Positions 53,705-62,285 of a stretch of DNA of 64,000 nt are shown here, piece by piece (within the stretch, counting starts at the first letter, position 1; each line of letters begins with the position of its first letter). The notes under the pieces are model-generated. The model worked only from the letters and a program-made list of their open reading frames with translations, did not search any database and was not told the origin of the DNA. Origin of the DNA: Desulfosudis oleivorans (GTDB lineage: Bacteria; Desulfobacterota; Desulfobacteria; Desulfobacterales; SURF-7); NCBI GenBank assembly GCA_020723325.1, contig DYJD01000007.1:62001-126000 (forward strand), in the 5' to 3' direction. The position numbers and the translations under genes were made by a program.

Positions 53705-54818
53705 ACGACTCGTCATCCTTGGCAGCATCCTGGTTCTGTTTGGTGGGTGCAAGACCCAAGCTGCATCTCCGCCGGATCACGGCGGTGACTTGTCGGGGGC
53801 CTATCCGGTTGTCGCGGTTCTGCCCATCCACAATCTCAGCGGCGCCAAGGCGCCTTTGGATGAAATCCGGCAGACCCTGGAAAGGGCTCTTACGCAGAAC
53901 GGCGTCCCCACCCTGGATTCCGCCGGCCTGCAGCAGTTCATCGTGAACCACCGTATCCGCCACATCGGGGGGATGGAACATCAGACCGCAAGAAGTTTGC
54001 ACACAGAAACCGGCGCCCAGGCTGTTTTTCAAACCACTCTGGAAATTTATCATGATTTCCCGATACCCAAACTCGCTATACTGGCCAGGGTGATGCGCAT
54101 CACCGGTGCTGAAGTCGAAACCATCTGGATGGACGGTGTCGGCCTTGCCGGCGATGATGCGCCGGGCTTGCTGGACCTAGGCGTAATCAAAGACCCCCAG
54201 GTGCTTTTGCAGAAAAGTGCGGAACAATTGATCCGCTCTTTTACCCAACAAATAAAGGCATGCGGCCGGCGAGAAGCTGATCAGGGTATTTCCGCTGATT
54301 TTCAACCCCGGTCGGTGTTCGGCGGCGCCGGGTTTTTGCCGGATAAATCCATTCGAGTGGCGGTGACGCCTTTTTTCAATTTCAGTGAACGAAAATATGC
54401 CGGAGATCTCATGGCCCTGCATTTTGTTCGGCAACTTACGGCCCATGACAACATCATCGTGAGCGAGCCGGCGGATGTGCGCAAAGCGTTTCTGCAAGGG
54501 CGGCTTATCATGAACGACGGCATTTCCCTGACCAATGCCAAAACCCTTTTCCGAAAATTAGGGGTTGATTATATTCTTTCCGGCAGTGTGCTGGATTATG
54601 AGGACGAGCAAGGCGGGACCGGCAAGTCTAAAGTTCATTCTTCAGTGTTTCTGATTGAAAAAAACAGCCTGGCGGTGGTTTGGTCCGCCGACAGCGTCCA
54701 TGATGGGGATGAGAGCGCTTCCTTCTTTTTTGGACTCGGCCGGATGAAAACCGCCCATTCCCTGGCCGCCGCCATGTCCCGGCAGGCGCTGGCAACCATC
54801 TTCCGGCCCGGACCGTAA
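53697..54818 (+). CDS. Lipoprotein with two CsgG/LpoB-like halves
   Basis: The 373-residue protein has a lipobox (VLFGGC) and two similar alpha/beta units. The first starts PVVAVLPIHNLSGAKAPLDEIRQTLERAL and the second IRVAVTPFFNFSERKYAGDLMALHFVRQL, each followed by a strand pair ending in GSVLDY- or VFQTTLEIY-like elements and VVW. It thus looks like a duplicated form of the preceding protein. It may work in assembly or secretion at the outer membrane with the barrel. It is the last gene of the operon and converges with 54830. Confidence 0.68.
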   Translation: MIKRLVILGSILVLFGGCKTQAASPPDHGGDLSGAYPVVAVLPIHNLSGAKAPLDEIRQTLERALTQNGVPTLDSAGLQQFIVNHRIRHIGGMEHQTARSLHTETGAQAVFQTTLEIYHDFPIPKLAILARVMRITGAEVETIWMDGVGLAGDDAPGLLDLGVIKDPQVLLQKSAEQLIRSFTQQIKACGRREADQGISADFQPRSVFGGAGFLPDKSIRVAVTPFFNFSERKYAGDLMALHFVRQLTAHDNIIVSEPADVRKAFLQGRLIMNDGISLTNAKTLFRKLGVDYILSGSVLDYEDEQGGTGKSKVHSSVFLIEKNSLAVVWSADSVHDGDESASFFFGLGRMKTAHSLAAAMSRQALATIFRPGP

Positions 54819-54829
54819 GGGCAATCGGC

Positions 54830-56218
54830 TTACTTCAAGCCGAATTTCTTCAACTGATAGCGGAAGCTGTCGTAAGTAATGTTCAGCAGCTTGGCGGCCT
54901 GGGCCATGTTCTGGTTGGACTTTTCAAGGGCCTGGATGATGAGATCCCGCTCCACATCGTCCAGGGATATGCCGGACTCCGGCAGGATATATCTCCCGCC
55001 CACCGGCCCCGAGGCGATCACTTCCTGGGCCGAGACCCAATGGGGAAGATGTTCGGGCCTGATGATCTCGTTGTTTTCGAGAACCACAAAGCGCTCCAGA
55101 AGATTTTTCAGCTCCCGCACATTGCCGGGCCAATGGTAATTGATCAGCAACCTTTCCGCCTCCGGGGAAAATCCCTTGACGGTGTTTTTATGATATTTAT
55201 TGGTGAAATGGGCAAGATAATAATCCAGCAGCAACGGAATGTCGCTCTTGCGCTCCCGCAGGGGGGGCAGATAAAGATAAAAGGGGCTTAAGCGGAAAAA
55301 CAAATCCTGACGGAAATTCCCTTTGCCCACCGCCTCGATGAGATTGACATTGGATGTGGCGATCACCGTCACATTGACCTTAATCTCCTGGTTGCCGCCG
55401 ATGCGCCGGACGGTGCGCTCTTCCAAAACCCGCAGGAGTTTGCTTTGCAGGGACAACTTCATTTCGCTGATTTCATCCAGGAGGATGGTGCCGCCCTTGG
55501 CTTCTTCAAACAAACCTTTTTTAAGGGTTTTGCTGTCCGTGAAAGCGCCTTTTTCATGGCCGAACAGCTCGCTTTCCAAAAGGGCCTCGGGCATGGCGGC
55601 ACAATTCACGGTGACAAAGGGCGCATACCGGGAGGAGTCCAGGCCGAACATCAGTTGGTGAATATGGCGGGCGATCACTTCCTTGCCGGTCCCGCTTTCG
55701 CCGGTTACCAGGATGGAGCCGACTTTGGCCTGGGCCATCTTTTCCACTGTGGTCTTGATTTCCTTGACAGCCTTGGACTCGCCGATGAATTCCCTTTCCA
55801 TGGAATCGGCATAGGCTTTTCTCAGAAAAGATACTTCTTTCTTGAGTTCTTGTTTCTCAAGGATGTTGCCGACGACGATCTTCACTTCATCCATATCAAA
55901 TGGCTTGGTGATGTAGTCTACAGCGCCGATTTTCATGGCCGCCACCGCCGATTCCGCCGTATCGTCGGCGGTCAGCATGATCACCTGGGTTTGGAGATTG
56001 CGGCTGATGATTTCCTTGAGAATTTCCATGCCGCTGCGTCCGGGCATGGAGATGTCCAGCAGGAGAATATCCGCATCCCAGGCCATGATTTTTTCTTCAA
56101 CCCCATCGGTTTCATTTTCCTTCATGACCTCATAGCCTTCATTCCGCAGAGCCCGCAAGAGCACATCGGAGATCAACTCCTCATCGTCCAGAAGAAAAAT
56201 TTTACCCTTTTTGCTCAT
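54830..56218 (-). CDS. NtrC-family sigma54 response regulator
   Basis: The 462-residue protein has a receiver domain (LDDEEL, LLLDISMP with the phospho-Asp, YITKPFD), an AAA+ sigma54 domain ([17 protein letters not shown]) and a Fis helix-turn-helix (AQAAKLLNITYDSFRYQLKK). The loop that contacts sigma54 reads GAFTDS instead of the canonical GAFTGA. It is encoded one base after the haem-motif histidine kinase and should be its partner. It is a strong candidate to activate the sigma54 promoters of the cytochrome operons, including its own at 61949. Confidence 0.9.
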   Translation of the reverse strand: MSKKGKIFLLDDEELISDVLLRALRNEGYEVMKENETDGVEEKIMAWDADILLLDISMPGRSGMEILKEIISRNLQTQVIMLTADDTAESAVAAMKIGAVDYITKPFDMDEVKIVVGNILEKQELKKEVSFLRKAYADSMEREFIGESKAVKEIKTTVEKMAQAKVGSILVTGESGTGKEVIARHIHQLMFGLDSSRYAPFVTVNCAAMPEALLESELFGHEKGAFTDSKTLKKGLFEEAKGGTILLDEISEMKLSLQSKLLRVLEERTVRRIGGNQEIKVNVTVIATSNVNLIEAVGKGNFRQDLFFRLSPFYLYLPPLRERKSDIPLLLDYYLAHFTNKYHKNTVKGFSPEAERLLINYHWPGNVRELKNLLERFVVLENNEIIRPEHLPHWVSAQEVIASGPVGGRYILPESGISLDDVERDLIIQALEKSNQNMAQAAKLLNITYDSFRYQLKKFGLK

Positions 56219-56219
56219 T

Positions 56220-58424
56220 TCATGACTCCTTATCTTTGCTTTCCGTGGGTAGACAGATATTGAATTCGGTGCCGTGATCCGGTGAGCTTTGCACGGAGAT
56301 ATCGCCGCCGTGATCTTCGATCAGGCGTCTGGTGATCGAAAGGCCCAACCCCGTGCCTTCCCGCTTGGTGGTGAAAAACGGCTGGAAAATATTGGCCAGT
56401 GTGGCCTGATCCATACCCCTGCCGGTATCTTTCAGCGCAATGTGGATGGTGGACGATTCGGGGTCAAAGGCCGTGGTAATGATCAACGTCCCGCCCCCAG
56501 GCATGGCTTCGATGGCGTTGAACATCAAATTCAAAAAGACTTGTTGCAATTGCATGGGATCAGCCAAGATCATCGGCAGGTTTCCGGCAAAATTCCTTTC
56601 CACCGCCATGGGGATGGACGAATTTTTGACAAGTGCCGGGTGCTTCAGCGCCACGGTGATGCTCTTTTCCAGCAACTGGTTGAGATTGACATGGGACAAT
56701 TGCAGTTTGGGCGGTTTGGCGAAATTCAGCAGGTTTTTCAACAGTCTTTCGATGCGCCGGATCTCATCCACGGAGCGTGTGACCAGCATCTGATTATCAG
56801 GTGAAAGGCATTGTTCGCTCTTAAGCATCTCGATGGAGGCCTTTACCCCTGCCAAGGGATTTTTGATTTCATGGGCCAGTCCGGCAGCCCACTCACCGAC
56901 GATTTTCAACTGTTCGGCCCGCTGGAAAGCCGCTTCCCTTTTTTTCCGCTGGGTTATATCCCTGACCACATGTATGAGACCGATCATCTGTTTGTTTTTG
57001 TCAAAACGCGGCATGGCGCGGACTTCGAGATGCCTGTCCAAATGGGGTTCATAGGTTTCAAAGGCGGTGGGCTTATGGGTGGAAAAACAGTTGCAACTCA
57101 GGCATTCTTCCGGGGGGTGCTCCTTGCCATGGTAGTATTGAAAACATTTTGCCGGCAAGTCGCTTTGATCGGGCAGGTCCAGGATCTGCATAGCGGCTTT
57201 GTTGGCGCGGATGATTTTAAAATCCGCGTCATGGATGGTGATCATATCCGTGATTTCGTCAAAGGTATCCTCCCAGTCCTGCTTGGCCTGGAGCAGTTTA
57301 TTTTCCATCTCCTTTCGTTCGGAAATATCCCGATCAAAAGCGAGAAAATACTTTTTTCCCCGAAATGTAAGAAGACCGGCGCTGATTTCAATCGGAAAGA
57401 CGCTGCCGTCTTTTCTTTTATGTTCAATTTCCGCACTAATCCACTCACCCTTCAACATCTTGGCAAGCCGTTCCGGCGCATGTTGACTTGCCTCAGGCGT
57501 ATCCAGATCCCGGATCAGGTTCAGCCGCAGCAATTCATCCAGTGAATAACCGTGCATTTGGGCGGCTGCCGGATTGGCTTCAATGATTTTTCCAGCATTT
57601 TCCCCTTCCGCTTCAACCAGGAAAATGGCGTCCCCGGCGCTTTCAAAAAGCAGACGATAGCGTTTTTCCTCGTCGGTGATGGTCTGCAGATGCTTCTTCA
57701 GCGCGGCCGACATCTCATTAAAGGCGTTGGCCAATTCTTCGAATTCGTCTTTCATTCCGGTGATGGTAAACTCCAGATCACCGCTTTTTATCCTGCGGGT
57801 GGCCGCCACCAGCAGCTTGATGGGCTTTGTGAGGGGGCGCAGAAAAAAGAGACCGAAACCGGCGGCGATAAAGGGGGTGAAAATGACGACAATATAGAGC
57901 ATGTTCTTGCTGTGGGAAATATCTTTCAGGGAGGCATCCGTCTGGCTGTTCAGTCTGGAACTGGCCATGTGAACAATACTGCCCACCTCCTCGATGATAT
58001 TCTCGGACAGGTGATAGGCATTTCCGCGTTCTTCTTCAAATTGAGCCATGTTGCTTTTCTTTTCGAAAGCCCGGGCAAAGGATAGAATAAACTTTTCGAT
58101 ATCGGCATTCAGCACACTGAGGCGATCCTGGACTTCCGGCTTGTGGTGGCAATCCGAGCAGGAAAGCGCCATCTGCTTCAGATTTCTCACATTGTCGGTC
58201 ACCTTTTTCTTGCCCAGGGCGTGGGGGGTGTTGATCAGCAAAAGATCCGTCTGTACCTTTTTCAGATGCAACAACAAATGCTCCCGCAGGATTTCAACCC
58301 GGTGCAGTTTGATCAAAACATCCAACGCCGATGTGGCATTTTGGATGGTGGTGATGATATAGGCGCCCCCTATAAAAAAAAGCAAGGTGACCAAACCCAG
58401 TGTTAAAACAATGGTTTTTTTCAT
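56220..58424 (-). CDS. Histidine kinase with periplasmic c-type haem motif
   Basis: The 734-residue protein has two membrane helices (about residues 5-27 and 173-193) around a periplasmic helical domain that contains one CXXCH (C89-S-D-C92-H93). HAMP (about 195-250) and two PAS domains follow, the second with cysteines CFQYYHGKEHPPEECLSC. The HisKA phospho-histidine is in GLAHEIKNPLAGVKAS and the ATPase domain ends in GTGLGLSITRR. A covalently bound haem outside the membrane would let it sense redox state, O2 or NO in the periplasm. It lies behind the 20-haem gene and before its regulator. Confidence 0.88.
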   Translation of the reverse strand: MKKTIVLTLGLVTLLFFIGGAYIITTIQNATSALDVLIKLHRVEILREHLLLHLKKVQTDLLLINTPHALGKKKVTDNVRNLKQMALSCSDCHHKPEVQDRLSVLNADIEKFILSFARAFEKKSNMAQFEEERGNAYHLSENIIEEVGSIVHMASSRLNSQTDASLKDISHSKNMLYIVVIFTPFIAAGFGLFFLRPLTKPIKLLVAATRRIKSGDLEFTITGMKDEFEELANAFNEMSAALKKHLQTITDEEKRYRLLFESAGDAIFLVEAEGENAGKIIEANPAAAQMHGYSLDELLRLNLIRDLDTPEASQHAPERLAKMLKGEWISAEIEHKRKDGSVFPIEISAGLLTFRGKKYFLAFDRDISERKEMENKLLQAKQDWEDTFDEITDMITIHDADFKIIRANKAAMQILDLPDQSDLPAKCFQYYHGKEHPPEECLSCNCFSTHKPTAFETYEPHLDRHLEVRAMPRFDKNKQMIGLIHVVRDITQRKKREAAFQRAEQLKIVGEWAAGLAHEIKNPLAGVKASIEMLKSEQCLSPDNQMLVTRSVDEIRRIERLLKNLLNFAKPPKLQLSHVNLNQLLEKSITVALKHPALVKNSSIPMAVERNFAGNLPMILADPMQLQQVFLNLMFNAIEAMPGGGTLIITTAFDPESSTIHIALKDTGRGMDQATLANIFQPFFTTKREGTGLGLSITRRLIEDHGGDISVQSSPDHGTEFNICLPTESKDKES

Positions 58425-58481
58425 ATGTCAGTCCATGCGTTGGAGTAGATTTCAGACTTGGTTTTATCTTTCAAAATCCGG

Positions 58482-60932
58482 TTAATCCTTTGTCGTTATG
58501 AAACGCTGCATTCTTTTGTTGGGTTCATGAAAATATAAAAACTTGAGCAACGCATCCGGACCATGGCAGTCCCGGCACGGCATCCATTCAACCTTGCTCC
58601 TGAGAAAACGTGTGGTGGCATCGCGTACGGACGGATTAACGGCAGCGGTGCCGGTATTGGGCGCCCACTGATGGACATTATGACACGACGGACAGCTAAG
58701 CCTTCCCACTCCCGCCGGTCGACCGGAAATTTCATCAAACAGCATAAACCGGCCCTTGTCTTCCAAGGGCTTCCCACCGTTATTCACGATCACGATATCT
58801 TCCGGATGAGAAGCAATGGGCGGGATTCTATTCTTGGCCGAACCGTTCTTTGAATGGCAGTCATTGCACATTTTTTCCAAAACAGCATTGCCGGGCCCCA
58901 TCTCCCGGGCCCAGAGTACGGTTCCGGACCGATCGCCGTGGCTGAGATGACAAACCCCGCAGATGCCGGATTCCAGCGGCGATCGCCCCAGACGGTTGAC
59001 GGCTTCCGGCGCGGTGTGCACCAGGTTATGATCGGATTTTTCTATCCTGGTTTGCTCTGGATGACAGTCGCCGCAAAGCCCCGGTGCAGGTGAATTTTTC
59101 AAACGCAAAAAACTGTTCTGGGCATTGCCGTCAATCTCGGAATACTGGGGATTGAATTCGGTTACCGGATCCCAAACATGCGGGTTGTGGCAGGTAGCGC
59201 ATTTCATGACGCCGTTATCCGCCTGCTTGCCGCTTTTCCCATAAAGTGGCAATGAAGTGGTCTTTTTCTTTTCCAGCGGAGAAATATCCAGCGGGTGGGA
59301 AAAGCCGGTATTGATTTTTTTCTGGGAAATCCCTTCAATATCGTGGCAAGTCATGCAGGGACCTTTTTCACCCACAGGGCCCCGCGCCCAGGGGAAAGCA
59401 GCCCCTTCCTTGTGGATCAGATGGCAGCTTCCGCACATGCCGGAGACCGCCGGTTTTTGCTTCAGGATGTTTTCGCTCTCGGGCATGGAGCGGCTCAAGT
59501 CATGTTTGCTGTTCTTCATCCGGTATTGGCTTTTGTGGCATTCGCGGCAGATCAAGGCCTGGGAGCTCCGTAAAAATGATCCGGCAACGGCTGTTGCAGC
59601 GTCGGTCCCAGGCTTGGTTTTGCCCGAAGGTGAATCCCCATGCCGGTTATGGGGATCATGGCAGGTGGCGCAGGTGATTTCACCATTGGCGCTGGGGCCG
59701 CCGTTTTTCTCAAAAAGGGGAAGACCCATGGCGCCCGGAACCCCAGGCGGTGATTGGACTCCCGGTTTGCCGGCCCGTTGCCCTCCTGGTCTGACATTGA
59801 TCGGATGGGCCATGCCCGTGTATTTTATTTTTTTGGCCATGCTCCCCTGGCTGTGGCAGCTCAGGCAGAGTTCCATGGTGTAGTCGTTTATCCCCGGTAT
59901 TTTTCGAGCCGGCTTGTGCACCTCATGGCAGGGGGAACAGATACCGGCGTCGGCGGCGGTATTGCCCGAAAGGTTTTTTTCAGCCGGGGCCGATTGCAGC
60001 AGATTGTGTTTGGTTGCGGCAAGGCCTTTCTTGTCCACATGGCAGGTCAAACACAAAGCGGATTCCGCGTTGTTTTCAGCGATCAGTAGCCTGCCCGGGA
60101 TTTTGCTGTTATGCACTTTATGGCAGGTTTCACAAATAATTTCCTTGTTCTTTCCCAGCGTGGCGCCTTTGGCCAAAAATCCTTCCGGGATAACCGCGCT
60201 CCGGGCCTGAATATTGACGATGTGGGTGGGATTCTTTTTGCCGTTGGCGGTGAGGCTGTCCTTGTCCGGATGGCAGGCCAGGCAAAGCCCGGCGTCGCGG
60301 TTATTGACCCGTAAAAAATTTTCCCAGCGGGACCCGTGGGCCGTGTGGCAGGTTTCGCAGATAATCGACGTCTTGCGTTTGGAGGCCCAGGCCGTGGTCA
60401 GGTCCTCCGGGATTTCCTTTTGGGTCGGCCCTATGGGATGATGGCCGTTTTTCAAGCCCCCGTCCCTGTCCGCATGGCAGAGGCGGCACATGGCCGAATC
60501 CTTGTTGGAGGTACGCATGAAAATCGTATTGTCCTCATTGGGACCGCTGGGGACCCCGTGGGCCGTATGGCATGTGGCGCATTGGATTTTACCCTGCTCA
60601 TCCAAGGGAAACAAATTGGGTATTTTCATACCATCCGGCGGTTTGACATTCACCTTATGGCCGGAGGAACTGTTGATGCGCACCCTTGAATCCCTTACAC
60701 TGCCGTCGTGACAGGACAAACACATTTCCGGGCTGGCTTCCACCTTTTCAGAGGTATATTCCGTCAAATCCGAACCTTTTCCCTCAATAAAAAAAGTGTC
60801 GATCCAACGATAATGGCAGATGGCGCAGCCCTTGGCCGAATTGGGATTGGAAGGTGCTTTCACCGCAGCGGAAATGGTCGCAGGCCGGCTTAGCAACAAC
60901 ATCAGCCATGCAAGATAAGCCATCTTCTTCAT
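58482..60932 (-). CDS. 20-haem cytochrome c (doubled-CXXCH)
   Basis: The 816-residue protein has a signal peptide (ends ATISA) and 20 CXXCH motifs. It matches 18734-21178 throughout: the start NPNSAKGCAICHYRW-DTFFI-G-GSDL, CLSCHDGSV-DSR, CHTAHGVPSG, and the end RDCHGPDALLKF. The conserved haem number and spacing indicate a recent or strongly constrained duplication. It is probably a long electron conduit. Its start overlaps the NHL stop (ATGA). Confidence 0.92.
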   Translation of the reverse strand: MKKMAYLAWLMLLLSRPATISAAVKAPSNPNSAKGCAICHYRWIDTFFIEGKGSDLTEYTSEKVEASPEMCLSCHDGSVRDSRVRINSSSGHKVNVKPPDGMKIPNLFPLDEQGKIQCATCHTAHGVPSGPNEDNTIFMRTSNKDSAMCRLCHADRDGGLKNGHHPIGPTQKEIPEDLTTAWASKRKTSIICETCHTAHGSRWENFLRVNNRDAGLCLACHPDKDSLTANGKKNPTHIVNIQARSAVIPEGFLAKGATLGKNKEIICETCHKVHNSKIPGRLLIAENNAESALCLTCHVDKKGLAATKHNLLQSAPAEKNLSGNTAADAGICSPCHEVHKPARKIPGINDYTMELCLSCHSQGSMAKKIKYTGMAHPINVRPGGQRAGKPGVQSPPGVPGAMGLPLFEKNGGPSANGEITCATCHDPHNRHGDSPSGKTKPGTDAATAVAGSFLRSSQALICRECHKSQYRMKNSKHDLSRSMPESENILKQKPAVSGMCGSCHLIHKEGAAFPWARGPVGEKGPCMTCHDIEGISQKKINTGFSHPLDISPLEKKKTTSLPLYGKSGKQADNGVMKCATCHNPHVWDPVTEFNPQYSEIDGNAQNSFLRLKNSPAPGLCGDCHPEQTRIEKSDHNLVHTAPEAVNRLGRSPLESGICGVCHLSHGDRSGTVLWAREMGPGNAVLEKMCNDCHSKNGSAKNRIPPIASHPEDIVIVNNGGKPLEDKGRFMLFDEISGRPAGVGRLSCPSCHNVHQWAPNTGTAAVNPSVRDATTRFLRSKVEWMPCRDCHGPDALLKFLYFHEPNKRMQRFITTKD

Positions 60933-61882
60933 CTGGATTTACTTTTCTCTCCGCCGATATTGTAAACGCTGACCTTATTGGCATACATCTCCACCACATA
61001 AAGCCTGTTCCGGGAATCAATGCAGAGCCCCACCGGCGTTTTGAATTTCTTGACCTTGGCCTGAACAGCATCCCCCACAGCGGAAAGAAAGGCGCCGTGG
61101 GTATCAAAGACCTGAATGACACCGAGATAGCTGTCGCTGACGAATACCCGGCTGTTTTTATCAATGGCAATGCCCTTGGGCCGGAAAAATTCCCCTTTTT
61201 CAACCCCCCAGCCGCCGATGAACGTAACAAACAGTCCCTCTGGGTTCAATACCTGCACCCGGGTATTGATGACGTCCACAATGTAAAGATAGTTTTCCTT
61301 GTCCAGGGTCATCAAAAAAGGAAATTGAAAATTGCGCTTGTCCGTACCCTGAGATCCGAACGGTTCTAAAAAGCGATGGCCCGCTAACAGGTAAACAGCG
61401 ATACAGTGATTGTCATTATCCACGACATAGCAGCGGTTGCGGGACAAATCCACGGCCACATCCGTGGGATCGGCGGGTTTGCCCTTGCGATCCGGAATGC
61501 GAAATTCCGTAAGATAGGCTCCTGCTGGATCAAAAACCTGAACTCGGTGATTCCCGGAATCGGCGATATAGACCTTGTTGGCAGCATCAATATCAATCCC
61601 CAATGGATAGTCAAACTCCCCCCGGTCTGAACCTCGGGTACCAAAGGCGGAGGAGAACTCGCCTTTGGATGTAAAAATTTTTATTTTATTGTTGGCGCCG
61701 TCAACCACATAAATTTTTCCATCTGGTGAAACCGCCACATCACTGGGGGTGTTGAATTCATGTTGAATATCAAAAAGGTGTTCAACCTTGGTCAAGGTTA
61801 TCCCCTGGACTGTTCCTGCCCAGCCCCAAAGAAGCAGCACAGGCAGATAAAAAACTGAAACACGGATCATTTTTTTTATCAT
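60929..61882 (-). CDS. Secreted NHL-repeat beta-propeller protein
   Basis: The 317-residue protein has a signal peptide (LPVLLLWGWAGTVQG) and NHL repeats nearly identical in layout to 17737-18726 (VDGANNKIKIF, ADSGNHRVQVF, VDNDNHCIAVY, VDVINTRVQVL, IGGWGVEKGEFFRPKG, SDSYLGVIQVF). With the downstream 20-haem gene it forms a duplicated two-gene unit. The start at 61882 is chosen for the signal peptide; ATGs farther upstream lack a clear ribosome site. Confidence 0.85.
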   Translation of the reverse strand: MIKKMIRVSVFYLPVLLLWGWAGTVQGITLTKVEHLFDIQHEFNTPSDVAVSPDGKIYVVDGANNKIKIFTSKGEFSSAFGTRGSDRGEFDYPLGIDIDAANKVYIADSGNHRVQVFDPAGAYLTEFRIPDRKGKPADPTDVAVDLSRNRCYVVDNDNHCIAVYLLAGHRFLEPFGSQGTDKRNFQFPFLMTLDKENYLYIVDVINTRVQVLNPEGLFVTFIGGWGVEKGEFFRPKGIAIDKNSRVFVSDSYLGVIQVFDTHGAFLSAVGDAVQAKVKKFKTPVGLCIDSRNRLYVVEMYANKVSVYNIGGEKSKSR

Positions 61883-61948
61883 CCGACCGGTTTTTATTTG
61901 CATCCAACAAAACAAATCCGCTGGAACCCTACCTGGAAAACTTTAGAT

Positions 61949-61964
61949 AGCAAGCCTTATACCA
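61949..61964 (-). promoter_or_regulatory. Sigma54 promoter of the NHL/20-haem/kinase operon
   Basis: On the minus strand TGGTATAAGGCTTGCT keeps the GG-N10-GC spacing with CTTGCT at -12; base four is T instead of C. It lies about 67 bases before the chosen start at 61882. Confidence 0.62.
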
Positions 61965-62095
61965 AAAACAGAAGTGGGTAACTATTTGAAAGTGTGCATT
62001 TTCTATTTTCATGGGAAGGCAACTGATTGACACGGAATTTTTCTTTTTGATACACGATGAATTCCGGGCCGGCCCAAAAAACAAGTTGTCGGCAG

Positions 62096-62151
62096 CTTGC
62101 AAAAGTGGTGAAATGACCAAATATATATGGTTATTTGACCACTTTTGCAAG
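62096..62151. promoter_or_regulatory. Long inverted repeat, probable activator site
   Basis: CTTGCAAAAGTGGTGAAATG on the left is mirrored by a right arm ending GACCACTTTTGCAAG, giving arms of about 27 bases with few mismatches around atatat. Inside are GGTGAAATGACC (62107-62118) and GGTTATTTGACC (62129-62140), like the palindrome at 46809. It lies between the minus sigma54 promoter at 61949 and the plus one at 62227. It could also act as a hairpin in RNA. Confidence 0.6.
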
Positions 62152-62226
62152 GACAATATATAAAAAGAGGGGGGATATACCAATCAACCTATTGTTATAG
62201 AAGCATATTATTGTCATATGCCCCCG

Positions 62227-62242
62227 TGGCACAATCGTTGCT
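62227..62242 (+). promoter_or_regulatory. Sigma54 promoter pointing into an antisense gene
   Basis: TGGCACAATCGTTGCT is the best consensus match in the window. It points to the right, but the next gene (62286-63230) is on the minus strand and ends there. A Shine-Dalgarno-like ggaggtaa follows at about 62292, with no sensible plus-strand frame. It could give an antisense RNA, or be left from a rearrangement. Confidence 0.65.
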
Positions 62243-62285
62243 CATTTGCCGGGGATGGCGGACCTGTGAGTTTGCGGTGTACTTT

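Noticed and set aside
55445-56263. 272-residue plus-strand frame
   Set aside because: It is antisense to the NtrC-type regulator, which has complete domains.
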